A DNA stretch of 64,000 nt from Alloprevotella sp. (GCA_023663135.1 JAMPIE010000010.1:1-64000); one strand, 5' to 3'. Numbered from the stretch's first letter, positions 27,866 through 38,300 are shown. Numbers and translations are program-made. The notes: generated by a model from the sequence alone, not told the origin.

Positions 27866-28918
27866 ATGCGACCATCCATAGGCCAAGTGATATTTAAGTA
27901 TGGAGTCCCGCTGGCCATCTCCGTGGGGCTATGCTGGCTCCTCTTCCGCGACATCGACATCCATGAGATGTGGGAGATAATCACCACCCAGTGTGATTTC
28001 TCCTGGATTCTCCTCGCCTTAGCCTTCTCAATCCTGAGCCATGTCATCCGCGGCGCGCGCTGGGGCATCCAGCTCAGGGCCCTCGACATCCGCCCCGGCC
28101 TCTTTGCCTTGACCCTCTCGATATTCGGCACGTATGCCGTCAACCTCGTCCTCCCGCGCTTGGGCGAGCTCTGGCGCACAGGCTGGATTGCCCAGCGGCA
28201 GAAAGCCCCCTTCACCACCGTCTTCGGCTCAATGGTGGCCGACCGACTGGCCGACACCGTCACCGTGGCCCTCATCACCGCCGCCACATTCGTCATAGCC
28301 CGTCGGCAGCTCACCGAGTATCTGAGCTCCAACACAGCCGTCTACGACTCCGTCATAGGCCTCCTCTCCTCCCCCTGGCTATGGAGCGGGCTCATCATCA
28401 TATGCGCCGCCGTGGCCTTCATCTTCCTGCGCTTCCCCGCCAATCCTCTTATAGTCAAGATAAAAGGCGTCCTCCGCGGCCTCTGGGAAGGCTTTGCCGT
28501 CATCGCCTCCATGAAGGGGAAAGGGCGATGGCTGCTGCTAACCGTCGGCCTTTGGGGCTGCTACTTCCTTCAGCTCTATCTGGCCTTCTTTGCCTTCCCC
28601 GCCACCGCCGCCGTCGTGGAGCGTTACGGCATAGTGGCCCCGCTGGTGTGCTTTGTCCTCTCATCCATCTCCATGGGTGTCCCCTCTAATGGCGGCATAG
28701 GCCCTTGGCAATGGGCCATCATCTTTGGCCTGGGCATGTTCTCGGCCGGCATCCCCGAGCTTACCGAGAGCTATGCCACCACCTTTGCCAATCTCGTCAT
28801 GGGGTGTCAGACCCTCCTGCTCATCCTCTTGGGCATCTTCACCTTTGTATGTATCGCCGTGATGAAGCGCCGCCAAGGCTCCTCGTCACCTCAACCCTTA
28901 TCCTCTCAGAATGTTTGA
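27866..28918 (+). CDS. Lysylphosphatidylglycerol synthase TM-region/flippase-like (UPF0104) protein
   Basis: A 350-residue integral membrane protein with about eight helices and the family signatures HVIRGARWGIQLRAL (about 57-71), FALTLSIFGTYAVNLVLPRLGE...R (about 85-105) and a C-terminal SMGVPSNGGIGPWQW. This is the PF03706 fold found in MprF flippase domains and in AglD-type proteins. There is no C-terminal synthase domain, so lysyl-lipid synthesis is not implied. Movement of a lipid or lipid-linked intermediate is a family-level guess. It follows polA by 35 nt and overlaps the next gene by 8 nt. Confidence 0.8.
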   Translation: MRPSIGQVIFKYGVPLAISVGLCWLLFRDIDIHEMWEIITTQCDFSWILLALAFSILSHVIRGARWGIQLRALDIRPGLFALTLSIFGTYAVNLVLPRLGELWRTGWIAQRQKAPFTTVFGSMVADRLADTVTVALITAATFVIARRQLTEYLSSNTAVYDSVIGLLSSPWLWSGLIIICAAVAFIFLRFPANPLIVKIKGVLRGLWEGFAVIASMKGKGRWLLLTVGLWGCYFLQLYLAFFAFPATAAVVERYGIVAPLVCFVLSSISMGVPSNGGIGPWQWAIIFGLGMFSAGIPELTESYATTFANLVMGCQTLLLILLGIFTFVCIAVMKRRQGSSSPQPLSSQNV

Positions 28919-29417
28919 CTTAGACGAAAGCAAGCCCGACTATTTCAGCGAGCCGGAAGAGGAGGGGCCTCAGGCACCCCCCACTCCCGGCGACAGCATC
29001 GACTTTGGCGGCGACGACGGCGAAAAGCCCCCGCGGCGTCGCAGCGGCTTGAAGCGTTTCCTCCTCTGGGCCGCCGCCATCTGCCTCATCGGCTTGGCCA
29101 TTGCGGGCTATCTGCGCTACCTTAACCCCTATGCCACCGACTCGCTCATCAACGGCTATATAACTAAGGTGGAGCGGCGCGGCATCATCTTCAAGACCTA
29201 TGAAGCCGAGGTGATATCAGAGAGCGCGCTGACCGACACCACCCGCCTCTACTCCGAGCGTCTGACCATGAGCATCCCCTCCGAGGCCTTGGCCAAGCGG
29301 CTGCAAGCCCTTCAGGGCACAGGGAGGCGAGTGGAGCTCACCACCGAGCGATTTTATGGCATGCTCCCCTGGCGCGGAGAGTCGACCACCATCATCACCG
29401 CTGCTGAAGATAAATGA
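28911..29417 (+). CDS. Small single-pass membrane protein, function unknown
   Basis: A 168-residue protein with an acidic, proline-containing cytoplasmic N-terminus (1-38), a short basic patch (PRRRSGLKRF), one membrane helix (about 48-66) and an extracytoplasmic domain of about 95 residues. The latter contains the conserved-looking GYITKVERRGIIFKTYE and ERFYGMLPWRGES. Similar small proteins are widespread in Bacteroidales, but I cannot name a function. The ATG lies inside the end of the upstream membrane-protein gene (8-nt overlap), and mltG follows after 27 nt, so an envelope role is plausible. Confidence 0.7.
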   Translation: MFDLDESKPDYFSEPEEEGPQAPPTPGDSIDFGGDDGEKPPRRRSGLKRFLLWAAAICLIGLAIAGYLRYLNPYATDSLINGYITKVERRGIIFKTYEAEVISESALTDTTRLYSERLTMSIPSEALAKRLQALQGTGRRVELTTERFYGMLPWRGESTTIITAAEDK

Positions 29418-29444
29418 TAATCCCTTATAACTGAGTTTGCTCAG

Positions 29445-30467
29445 ATGAATATTTCCTTCTTGCGGCAACATGCCGCAGTCTTTGTGATTGCCACCCTTGC
29501 CTTGACCGCCATCGTCGTCGGGGCACTCCTCTATCTATTCTCGCGCCATGATGGCGAGGCCGCCTGGTTTTACCTCCCCCGTAATGCCTCAGCCGAGGCC
29601 GTGGCCGACTCCATCCGCTCTGCCTTGGGCGAGAGCGAGGGGAGCCGCGTTGTTACCCTCTGGAAGCTCCAGGGGGGCGACCCGGCCAAGGCTCATGGCG
29701 CCTACCGCGTGGAGCCGGGACAGAGCGCGCTGGCCACCTCGCGACGCATTGCGCAGGGACGCCAGACCCCGGTGAAGCTCACCTTCAACAACCTGCGCAC
29801 CCTCGACCAACTCGCATCGCGCATCGGTGCCAGGATGGAGTGTGGCCCCGAAGCCTTCATGGAGGCCACCGACTCAGTCCTTGCCGAGCATGGCTACGAC
29901 GCTCCCGAGTATGTAGCCGCCTTCCTCCCCGACACTTACGAGATGTATTGGACCTCCGAGCCCGCCGATATCGTCGAGCGGCTGCTCTCTTATCGCGACG
30001 CCTTCTGGACTGACGAGCGGCAGGCCAAGGCCGATGACTTAGGCCTCACCCCCGTCGAAGTGGCCACCATCGCCTCCATCGTCGAGGAGGAGAGCAACAA
30101 GACCGACGAGTATCCCAAGATAGCCCGCCTCTACCTCAACCGTCTCAACAAAGGAATGCGTCTTCAGGCCGACCCCACAGTGAAGTTTGCCGTGGGCGAC
30201 TTCTCGCTCCGCCGAGTAAGAGGCAAGCACCTCTCAACCCCCTCGCCCTATAACACATATCTCAACGCCGGCCTCCCCCCCGGCCCCATACGCATCCCCG
30301 ACTCCCGAGCCATTGATGCCGTCCTGGAAGCTCCCGAGGCCCCTTATATGTATATGTGTGCGCGCCCCGACTTCTCGGGCTATCACGACTTTGCGGCCGA
30401 CTATCAGACCCACCGCCGCAACGCCCGTCTCTATCAGGCGGCCCTCAACAAAAGAGCCATCCATTGA
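29445..30467 (+). CDS. mltG: Endolytic transglycosylase MltG
   Basis: MltG cleaves nascent peptidoglycan strands at the inner membrane and helps to set glycan length. The 340-residue protein has an N-terminal membrane anchor (about 10-32), a LysM-like segment (about 80-125) and the YceG catalytic domain. The motif IASIVEEESNKTDEYPKIA (about 209-227) carries the catalytic Glu in the 214-216 run, followed by LYLNRLNKGMRLQADPTVKFA and TYLNAGLPPGPI...AI.A. Length is normal. It belongs to the polA-to-dipeptidase gene series. Confidence 0.93.
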   Translation: MNISFLRQHAAVFVIATLALTAIVVGALLYLFSRHDGEAAWFYLPRNASAEAVADSIRSALGESEGSRVVTLWKLQGGDPAKAHGAYRVEPGQSALATSRRIAQGRQTPVKLTFNNLRTLDQLASRIGARMECGPEAFMEATDSVLAEHGYDAPEYVAAFLPDTYEMYWTSEPADIVERLLSYRDAFWTDERQAKADDLGLTPVEVATIASIVEEESNKTDEYPKIARLYLNRLNKGMRLQADPTVKFAVGDFSLRRVRGKHLSTPSPYNTYLNAGLPPGPIRIPDSRAIDAVLEAPEAPYMYMCARPDFSGYHDFAADYQTHRRNARLYQAALNKRAIH

Positions 30468-30497
30468 CTTGTGCCAATCCTTTAATCCATCACATAT

Positions 30498-31004
30498 ATG
30501 AAAAAAATTTTCCTTGCTATGCTTATGGCCGTCATAGGCCTCTGTGCCTCGGCCCAGGAAGCCGGCGACATGGCCGCCGGCCTCAACATCGGCTTTGCCC
30601 CCTGCACTGAGAGCGGTGCCGACCTCACCAACTTTGGTCTCGGCGCTAAGTTTCAGTATAATATCACCGATCCCATCCGCCTCGAGGCCGACATGGAATA
30701 TTGGTTTAAGGCCAAACACACCCACCAGTTTGACATCACCGTCAACGGTCACTACCTCTTCACCGTGGCCGACGGCCTGCGCCTCTATCCTCTCGTGGGC
30801 CTCGGTTATGCCCATGTAGGCTTTGGCGTTACGTATGAGGGTATTAAGTACTCAGATGGTATGGACAAGTTTTTGCTTAACTTCGGTGTCGGCGGCGAAT
30901 ATGACATCACCGACAATCTGGCCCTTGGCATGGAGATCAAGCTCCAGTATATACAAGATTTCACCCGAGTGCCCGTGCAGTTTGGCATAGCCTACAAGTT
31001 CTGA
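30498..31004 (+). CDS. Outer membrane beta-barrel protein
   Basis: A 168-residue protein with a signal peptide (MKKIFLAMLMAVIGLCASAQ) and alternating amphipathic strands separated by turns (FQYNITDPIRLEADMEYWF, HYLFTVADGLRLYPLVGLGYAHVG). It ends in an aromatic residue (YKF), as outer-membrane barrels do. It resembles the small porin-like/OmpW-size barrels of Bacteroidetes with about eight strands. No ligand can be inferred. It starts 30 nt after mltG and its stop is one base before the dipeptidase ATG, so the two are probably co-translated. Confidence 0.8.
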   Translation: MKKIFLAMLMAVIGLCASAQEAGDMAAGLNIGFAPCTESGADLTNFGLGAKFQYNITDPIRLEADMEYWFKAKHTHQFDITVNGHYLFTVADGLRLYPLVGLGYAHVGFGVTYEGIKYSDGMDKFLLNFGVGGEYDITDNLALGMEIKLQYIQDFTRVPVQFGIAYKF

Positions 31005-31005
31005 T

Positions 31006-32616
31006 ATGAAGCTCCGCGCCATTATTGCCGCCGCCGCAGTGGCGGCAACGGCAATGCTCTCCATCCCCTCGAAGGCACAGGATGCCCGCGACGCTTGCAC
31101 CTCCATCATGGTGGGCAAGAAGGCATCGGCCGACGGCTCGGTGATGACGAGCCATACGTGCGACTCCTGGTATCGCACCTGGATGCAGTCAGTCCCCCCG
31201 GCCGACTATCCCTCTGACACCGTCATGACCATCTACAAGGGGAGGATGCACACCGAATATCCCTCCAGCCGCGACGGCATGACCGAGGCCGGCGCCATCC
31301 CCCAGGCGCGCCACACCCTCCGCTTCCTCGACACCGCCTACCCCTGCCTCAACGAGCGTCAGCTCGCCATGGGCGAGACCACCTATTCCGGTCGCCGCGA
31401 GATGGAAAATCCCGAAGGGATGTTTATGATCGAAGAGCTCCAGAGAGTGGCTCTCCAGCGTTGCTCCACCGCCCGCGAAGCCATCAAGCTGATGGGTAGC
31501 CTCATCAAGGAATATGGCTATGGCGACTCCGGCGAGTGTCTCACCATTGCCGACCCCAACGAAGTGTGGATCTTTGAAGTCCAGGGCGAGGGCCCCGGCA
31601 AGAAAGGGGGCGTCTGGGCCGCCGCCCGCATCCCCGACGACCATATCGCCGTCTCGGCCAACATAAGCCGCATCGGCGAGATTGACTTCAACGACCCCGA
31701 CAACTTCATGTACTCATCCAACGTGAAGGATGTGGCTGAGAAGATGGGCTTCTGGGACGGCAAAGAACCCTTCTCTTTCTGGAAGGCTTATAGCGGCGCC
31801 AACTACTTTGGCGAGCCGAAAAACTATAGCACCCGCGAGCTCTATATCATGCAGCAACTCGCCCCCTCGGCCGGCTTCACTGCCGACATGGAGGAGCTCC
31901 CGCTGAGCGTCAAGCCCGACAGCAAAGTGTCTCTCGACGACGTGGCCCGCCTCCTCGGCTCTTATTATGAGGGTACGCCGCTCAACCTCTCAGGCCGCCT
32001 CAAGGTGAAAAATCGCGCCAAGAAGGCCGATGACACTCCCGAGGTGCCCGACAGCATCGTAAGCCCCTTTGCCAACCCATGGATGCAGGCCGACGAGATT
32101 GCCGTCTATGAAGCTCTGGGCGACTCGGCCATGAAGAATATCCGGACAGTGAGCGTCCCCTGGTGTGCCTACTCCACCATCATCCAGTGTCGCGACTGGC
32201 TCCCCGACGGCGTGGGGGGAGTGGCATGGGTGTGCCTCGACAACCCCGGCCAGTCGCCTCGCTTCCCGGTCTTTGCCGGAGTGACCGACCTGCCCCCGAT
32301 GCTCCAGGTGTGTGGCCAGCATCGCGACCGCGACGACTCGGCCCTCTGGCATTATCGCAAGGCCAACCGCCTGGCCACCGTCCGCTGGGGCGATGCCCGC
32401 AAGAGCCTCGAACCCGCCCGCGACTACTTCCTCGCCAAGGGCCACCGCGAGCTCCCCATGGTGGAGAGCGCCTATCAGGCTCTGCTCGGCCAGGGTAAAG
32501 AGCAAGAGGCCGCTCAGCTCCTGACCGACTATACACGCGACTTTGTCGGCGCCACCGTCATGACTTGGGACGACCTTGCCCGCTCCCTGTGGCGCGCCCG
32601 CTGGAAAGCCTTCTAA
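31006..32616 (+). CDS. C69-family dipeptidase
   Basis: A secreted N-terminal-nucleophile hydrolase of the peptidase C69 (PepD/DipA) type. After a signal peptide (1-24) the mature enzyme would be exposed at ACTSIMVGKKASADGS, with Cys31 as the expected nucleophile. Further family motifs are ARHTLRFLDTAYPCLNERQLAMGETT, REAIKLMGSLIKEYGYGDSGECLTIADPNEVWIFEV and FANPWMQADEIAVYEALGD. The 536-residue length is usual for Bacteroidetes members. It probably cleaves dipeptides in the periplasm or outside the cell. It follows the barrel gene by one base and ends at a bidirectional terminator facing recA. Confidence 0.9.
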   Translation: MKLRAIIAAAAVAATAMLSIPSKAQDARDACTSIMVGKKASADGSVMTSHTCDSWYRTWMQSVPPADYPSDTVMTIYKGRMHTEYPSSRDGMTEAGAIPQARHTLRFLDTAYPCLNERQLAMGETTYSGRREMENPEGMFMIEELQRVALQRCSTAREAIKLMGSLIKEYGYGDSGECLTIADPNEVWIFEVQGEGPGKKGGVWAAARIPDDHIAVSANISRIGEIDFNDPDNFMYSSNVKDVAEKMGFWDGKEPFSFWKAYSGANYFGEPKNYSTRELYIMQQLAPSAGFTADMEELPLSVKPDSKVSLDDVARLLGSYYEGTPLNLSGRLKVKNRAKKADDTPEVPDSIVSPFANPWMQADEIAVYEALGDSAMKNIRTVSVPWCAYSTIIQCRDWLPDGVGGVAWVCLDNPGQSPRFPVFAGVTDLPPMLQVCGQHRDRDDSALWHYRKANRLATVRWGDARKSLEPARDYFLAKGHRELPMVESAYQALLGQGKEQEAAQLLTDYTRDFVGATVMTWDDLARSLWRARWKAF

Positions 32617-32637
32617 GCGCATTCAAATAGATTGGTT

Positions 32638-32670
32638 ACGCCCCTCATCGCGCTGCGCGATGAGGGGCGT
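32638..32670. terminator. Bidirectional terminator between the dipeptidase and recA
   Basis: A perfect 15-bp stem pairs 32638-32652 with 32656-32670 around a 3-nt loop, midway between two converging stop codons. The T tracts on either side are weak, but the stem is very stable. Confidence 0.7.
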
Positions 32671-32703
32671 AAGATTATATGGTCGGAGAAGAACGGGGGG
32701 AGA

Positions 32704-33930
32704 CTATTCTTCGGAGACGGAGAAGAGGTCGGCCTCATCGTCGTCGCCAAAGTCGTCGGGGAGCTCAACGTCGTCGCTCACTTCGGTGGCTTCAATGTCG
32801 AGAGTCTCCTCGCTATCGTCGGCGGCTTCCTCCTCTTTGGCTGAGGCTTTCTTGGCAGCTTTCTTCTTGGCGGGGCTTGTCTCGGCGGTCTTCATGGCCT
32901 CGAGTATCCTGGCTTCGAGCTCGGCGGCAAGGTCGGGGTTTTCCTCGATGACGCGCTTGGCCGACTCGCGGCCCTGGGCGAGCTTCTGGCCGTCGTAGCT
33001 ATACCATGAGCCCTTCTTGTCGATGATGTCAAACTCTTCGGCGAGGTCTACAATCTCGCTGGAGCGAGAGATGCCTTCGCCAAACATGATGTCAAATTCG
33101 GCTTTCTTGAATGGGGGCGCCACCTTGTTCTTGACCACCTTCACCTTGGCGTGGCGGCCGAGGATGCGGTCGTCGTTCTCCTTGATGGTGGATGATCCGC
33201 GTATCTCGATACGGACGGAGGAGTAGAACTTCAGGGCGTTGCCGCCGGTGGTGGTCTCCGAGGGGCCAAACATCACTCCTATCTTCTCGCGGAGCTGGTT
33301 GATGAAGATGCAGCAGGTGTTGGTGCGGGCAATGATGCCGGTGAGCTTGCGCATGGCCTGCGACATGAGGCGCGCCTGGAGACCCACCTTGTTGTCGCCC
33401 ATTTCGCCTTCAATCTCCCCCTTGGGGGTGAGGGCGGCTACAGAGTCGATGACGAGGATGTCGATGGCCGAGGAGCGGATGAGCTGCTCGGCAATCTCGA
33501 GGGCCTGCTCGCCGTTGTCGGGCTGGGAGATGAAGAGGTTGTCAACGTCAACGCCGAGCTGCTCGGCATAGAAGCGGTCAAAGGCGTGCTCAGCGTCGAT
33601 GATGGCGGCAATGCCGCCGGTCTTCTGTGCTTCGGCAATGGCGTGGATGGCCAGGGTGGTCTTGCCCGAGCTCTCGGGGCCGAAGATCTCAACGATACGG
33701 CCGCGGGGGTATCCGCCGACGCCGAGGGCGTGGTTGAGGGCGATTGAGCCGGAGGGGATGATGTCAACATCGACGATTGATTCGTCGCCGAGCTTCATGA
33801 TGGCCCCCTTGCCGTAGTTTTTCTCAATCTTCCCTAAGGCTTGGCCCAGGGCTTCGAGCTTTGCCGTGCGGGGGTCGAGGGGGTCCTTCTTAGCCGGGGC
33901 GGCTTTTTTCTTTGTTTCTTTAGTTGCCAT
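32704..33930 (-). CDS. recA: Recombinase A with an extended charged C-terminal tail
   Basis: RecA forms filaments on single-stranded DNA, carries out strand exchange and triggers the SOS response. The 408-residue product contains Walker [10 protein letters not shown], the MAW-like region, [19 protein letters not shown], loop L2 region and [16 protein letters not shown]. The core ends near residue 345. It is followed by an unusual tail of about 60 residues: a Lys/Ala stretch ([15 protein letters not shown]), then a strongly acidic end. The ATG at 33930 was chosen because a -7 promoter element at 33974-33981 lies between it and a longer in-frame start at 34011. The N-terminus ([12 protein letters not shown]) is also Lys-rich. 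Confidence 0.97.
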   Translation of the reverse strand: MATKETKKKAAPAKKDPLDPRTAKLEALGQALGKIEKNYGKGAIMKLGDESIVDVDIIPSGSIALNHALGVGGYPRGRIVEIFGPESSGKTTLAIHAIAEAQKTGGIAAIIDAEHAFDRFYAEQLGVDVDNLFISQPDNGEQALEIAEQLIRSSAIDILVIDSVAALTPKGEIEGEMGDNKVGLQARLMSQAMRKLTGIIARTNTCCIFINQLREKIGVMFGPSETTTGGNALKFYSSVRIEIRGSSTIKENDDRILGRHAKVKVVKNKVAPPFKKAEFDIMFGEGISRSSEIVDLAEEFDIIDKKGSWYSYDGQKLAQGRESAKRVIEENPDLAAELEARILEAMKTAETSPAKKKAAKKASAKEEEAADDSEETLDIEATEVSDDVELPDDFGDDDEADLFSVSEE

Positions 33931-33973
33931 TTCGTTGATGGGTTTGGGAATGGGTGTTTTCTTGTTTATGATG

Positions 33974-33981
33974 CAAAGGTA
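33974..33981 (-). promoter_or_regulatory. Promoter -7 element of recA (TACCTTTG)
   Basis: The minus strand reads TACCTTTG, an exact TAnnTTTG match, 43 nt upstream of the recA ATG. I see no LexA-type palindrome overlapping it. Confidence 0.55.
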
Positions 33982-34134
33982 GCGAAAAGGGGTGGCATAA
34001 GAATTGCCCAATGCTGTTAATGTGTGTTAAACATCCCTAAGGAAAGAACTATTCAGCCCGGTGTGCGTTTATCAGGTACATAGCAGAAATTACTTTTTCC
34101 ATTGCAAGAAATGTGATAATGATTGGTTTATTAT

Positions 34135-34178
34135 CTAAGCGAGGAGACGTTGTGAAACATCTCCTCGTTTAGTTTTTT
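34135..34178. terminator. Hairpin with T tract between recA and the kinase-like gene
   Basis: CTAAGCGAGGAGA (34135-34147) pairs with 34160-34172 with one G-U position and is followed on the plus strand by six T residues. Looser pairing extends the arms to roughly 34120-34190. On the minus strand it lies just past the stop of the kinase-like gene and is its likely terminator. The better T tract faces the plus strand. Confidence 0.55.
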
Positions 34179-34195
34179 AATAACCAATCGTCGGC

Positions 34196-35296
34196 TCAGG
34201 CCATCTTGGAGGCGATAAACGCTTTCATCTCCGGCTCGTGGGCGAGGGCGGAGTGGAAGAGGGCCATCTGATTGCGGGTGCGGACGAGATTGTGCTCGGG
34301 ATACTTTATCTTGTAATAGGTGTCGCCGTTGATATAGTCGGCCAGGAAGCGGACGGCCTGCATGTAGGGGAAGAGCATGGCGGCGTAGGGGAGGTTTTCA
34401 ACCTCAATGGGGAGGAGGAATGAGCGGGCGCTCTCGAGATAGCCCTCGGTGAAGGCGCGGAAGATGTCCATGTCAAACTCCACCTTGTCGATGGCGGGGT
34501 CGTCTTCGGCCACTCGGTTGGCGCCGGTGCGGAGGAAGTCGCCGTAGTCGGAGAATACAAACGAGGGCATGACGGTGTCGAGGTCGATGACGCAGAGCAC
34601 ATTGCCCTCCGCGTCAAACATCATGTTGTTGACCTTTGTGTCGCAGTGGCAGATGCGCTTGGGGAGCTTACCCTCGCGGTGGAGACGCTCGGCCTTGGTC
34701 ATCTCGTCGGCATACTTCTCGATGTCGTCGAGGATGTCTTTCACCTCGGCTACGCGCCCCTTGGGGTCGGTGGCGACTGCCTCGCGGAGCTGACGCAGAC
34801 GGAGCTCCATGTTGTGGAAGTCGGGGATGCTCTCGGTGAGGGTGTCGTTGATGTCGGTGAGCGAGGCCTCAAACTGGCCGAAGGCGCGGCCGCAGTCGCG
34901 CGAGCTGTCGGGGGTCACGGCCTCCTTGGTTACGGCGTCGGGGATGAAGACCATCATACGCCAGTAGGCGTCGCCACCGGCGTCGTAATAATAGGTCTTG
35001 CCGGAGCCGTCGGTCAGGGGCACGTAAGAGAGCACCTTGCGGTCGATGTCTTCGGTGCCCTCGGCTTCGAGTTTATGGCGGATGTGGGAGGTAACAGCCT
35101 GGATGTTGCGTTGCAGGCCTTCGACGTCGGTGAAGATATGGTGGTTGATTTGCTGGAGCACATAGTCGGGGGTGTCGTCTTCGGCGGTGGTCACCTTGTA
35201 GGTGGTGTTGATGAGGCCATTGCCGAGGGGCTTGACAGCCTTGACGGTGCCCTTTATGTTGAAGCGGGCAATGATGTCGTTGAGATTTTGGGTCAT
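34196..35296 (-). CDS. Aminoglycoside-phosphotransferase-fold kinase, NahK-like
   Basis: A 366-residue soluble kinase of the choline/aminoglycoside kinase fold. The N-lobe begins GNGLINTTYKV (about 25-35) and continues with DYVLQQINHHIF. The catalytic loop is HCDTKVNNMMF (His217, Asp219, Asn224), and the metal motif is VIDLDTVMPSFVFSDYGD (Asp238/Asp240). The N-lobe pattern matches N-acetylhexosamine 1-kinases better than antibiotic kinases, so phosphorylation of GlcNAc or GalNAc is a reasonable guess. Its neighbour upstream is a sialidase, which fits use of host glycans. A terminator lies between the two genes, so it may have its own promoter, though I see no TAnnTTTG element. Confidence 0.75.
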   Translation of the reverse strand: MTQNLNDIIARFNIKGTVKAVKPLGNGLINTTYKVTTAEDDTPDYVLQQINHHIFTDVEGLQRNIQAVTSHIRHKLEAEGTEDIDRKVLSYVPLTDGSGKTYYYDAGGDAYWRMMVFIPDAVTKEAVTPDSSRDCGRAFGQFEASLTDINDTLTESIPDFHNMELRLRQLREAVATDPKGRVAEVKDILDDIEKYADEMTKAERLHREGKLPKRICHCDTKVNNMMFDAEGNVLCVIDLDTVMPSFVFSDYGDFLRTGANRVAEDDPAIDKVEFDMDIFRAFTEGYLESARSFLLPIEVENLPYAAMLFPYMQAVRFLADYINGDTYYKIKYPEHNLVRTRNQMALFHSALAHEPEMKAFIASKMA

Positions 35297-35321
35297 GATG
35301 TATATTGCGATTTAAGGAAGT

Positions 35322-35355
35322 GGGGCGGCGACGGGATGATGGCCGTCGCCGCCCC
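35322..35355 (-). terminator. Terminator of the sialidase gene
   Basis: A perfect 13-bp GC-rich stem pairs 35322-35334 with 35343-35355 around an 8-nt loop, 28 nt past the sialidase stop codon. The minus strand continues CACTTCCTTAAATC, so the T tract is poor. Confidence 0.55.
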
Positions 35356-35383
35356 CGGGAGAAATGATTCAGAGGGTCATGCC

Positions 35384-38300
35384 TTAGCGAGCAATGAACT
35401 TGCGGCCGTGGCTGGTGATGTAGAGCTGGCCGGGACGGAGGCTTGAGGCATCGACGCGGCGGCCATAGAGGTCATAGAAGAGCTCGGGGCCGTCGGAGGG
35501 GGATGCGGCGGGAGTCTCGGCCTCTACATTCTCGATGCCTGAGAGGCCGGCAGCGATAGCCTTGGAGATCTCCATGTCGGGGTCGGGGATATAATCGTAG
35601 CGTCCCTTGGTGATCTGCTTCAGGGAGAGCTTGCGGAACATCTCGGTGAAGGTCTGTCCCCAGGTGCTCTCCTCATAGATGAAGGCGATGTTGCCGTCGA
35701 GCATCTGGGCCATGGTGGAGTAGGCCGAGCTCATGAAGGATACGCGATAGCGGTCGGTCCAGTTTTCGGCTATGGCTGTGGGGGAGGCATAGTCGGCGGG
35801 CTTGTCGATCTTCTTCCAGACGATGGAGACGTCGGAGCGGTTGCCGTTCCAGGGCACGGACTGGAGGAGGATGTAGCAGCGGACATGAGTCTGGGTGTCA
35901 TAGGCGGGAACCATCAAAGGCTCGCCGTTGCAGGCGTTGATGCCCTGGCCGAGGAGGTTGCGGTTGACCAAAGTGCCCCATGAGCCTTCGCCTTTCTCCA
36001 CATTGGTGAATGTGAAGATGTTGTAGTTGCGGTTGCCGCCGTGGCCGCGGGCAATGAGGGCCACTGAGCCGTCGGGCATCTCTTCGGTCTTGGGCTCGTC
36101 GCCGTTGCTTGGAGCGGCGGGGTCGTTGACGTTGTGTCCAAGGAGCTCCCAGTTCTCGCCGAAGTCATCGGAGTAGAAGACATAGTTTTTGGTGCCTCCC
36201 ACATTTGAATTGCGGACAGATATGGCGTGATATAGGCGCCAGTACTTGCCCACCTTCACATGGCGGCTCTGGTGGATTTTACCGGAGCCCCAGAACATGC
36301 CGTCGATACCGTCGCCGTCATATGCGTCCTTGAGGAGGTCGGCATGAATCTGGTGGGTCACGTCGTAGTCGGCGTCAGTCCAGGTGTCGCCGCCGTCGTA
36401 AGAGAACCATCGGGCCACCTCGGTGGGGTTTTCGGGATACTGGCCTGAGAAGAATCCGGCGGTTCCGGCGGGGCTCATGACGATGATGCGTCCGCTCTCG
36501 CGGTCGGCGGCCACGCAGGGGTCGGAGAAGGAGTTGTCGCGGCGGTCGGTGGGGTCGATGAGACTGACGCCGTTGCGGGCCAGGGATACGGGCTTGCCGT
36601 TGGCGTCGCGCATCCAGTCGGGATGTTTCCATGTTTCGCCGCCGTCGTCGGAGTAGGTGTAGTGCTGGTCAATGTTTGAGTTGGGGCTTATGTCGCCGTC
36701 GCCGTGCTTGCGGTAGTCAGAGAAGGCGATGATGCGGCCTGCGTGCTCGCCTCCGCCGACAACGGCGATGGCCGGGATACGGTAGCATACATTATAGGGC
36801 TTCTCGCCGGTGCGCGGGAAGATGGCCGGGGCCTTGAGGTATTCGGCTGTCTGGGGCACATTCTCCGGGGGGTAGAAGAGGAAAGTCGAGCCCTTGTCGG
36901 CGCCGCCGGTCCAGAAGGCGAGGATGTTGCCTCGGTTGTTCATCTTGTTGGCGGCCACGCCATGCTGGCCTATGTAATATCCGGGCTTGCCGGCGAGGCT
37001 GGAGGAGCTGTACATATCCCAGGTGTAGACATAGTTGGGGTCGCCGGGGGCCTTGAGGATGGTGTATGACTCCATTCCGGTGGTGCCTTTCATCTCCTTG
37101 GGGGAGGCGAGCACCATGCCGGGTCCGGCTGCCTTATTATATAAGGTGTAGCCGTCGGTGGCGTTGCCGGTGATGCAATATTGCTGGGCTTCATCCTTGG
37201 CCGACTTGGCCGCGGAGAGGGTGATGCGGTCGGCGCCCTCCACATATGGGAGCGAGTATTCGTTCTCGGCCAGGGTGAGGACATACCACTTGGTGTCGGG
37301 GTGGAAGCCGTCGGACGAGCGCGAGCCGGTGGGCGCGGGCGACACCTCAAACTCCACGGGGTTGCCTCCGCCGATGTAGCCGGGCTTCTCGGGGATGGCG
37401 GGTTCCTCCTCGGCATAGGGGTCCTCGACGAGGGTCACATATATGTTGCGGAGCTCGACGCCCTTGTTGCCCTCGCTGATGCGGATTGAGATGCGGTCGC
37501 TGTTGTTTCCGCTGACGGTGATATGCTGGTCGTCGGCCGTGCCGGTGTAGGTCTTGCCGCCCACGGTGATGGTGGAGGCATTGTCGCCATGGATGCGGTA
37601 GTCAAAGGAGAGGTCGGTGAGGAAATATCCGTTCTCGGCAATGAAGTGATAGTCGAGCTCAGAGCCGCCTGAGTGGAGGAGGAAATATTCCTTGGTGCGT
37701 CGGTCGATGTTGTTCTTGTCGTTGCCGCCCTGGATCTTCACGGAGGGGGTGGTGGCGGAGAGGAGCGACTGGCAGTAGTTGGTTGAAGGGAGGGAGCCTT
37801 GGAGTTCCTGGCACTGGTTGCGGAAGATGCGGAAAGGCTCGCCGAGGACGGGGTCGGGAGTGGGCTCAGGCCCGGGGTCGGGTGTGACGGTGGAGCCGCC
37901 GGCGAGGGTGAGCACGATTTTCTTCACCGAGAGCGACTTCTTGGAGCCGCCGGTGTCGAAGTTGAAGGTGCTCACGGGCTCTGCCCAGGTGTAGGGCAGG
38001 GTGTGCTCTGCGCCGTCGGCGGTGGTGGTCACATAGTTGTTGCCTCCGGTGGGGAGATTGAGGCGGGGAGTGCCATTATCGGTGGCGGTCATGGTAAACT
38101 CGGCCTTCGACACCTTGACATTGTCGGGGACGGAGAGGGTGAATGAGCCGTTCATGAGGAAGGCGTCGGTGTCGCCGTCGGCGGCAAACTGCTGCTTGCC
38201 CTCGGTGCCTGAGGTGCCTGTGCCCTTGAGGGTGACGGTCACCTCGACGCCGTCGACGGTGCCCACCCAGGTGCGGGGCATCTCGGTGCCCTGGGCGTCG

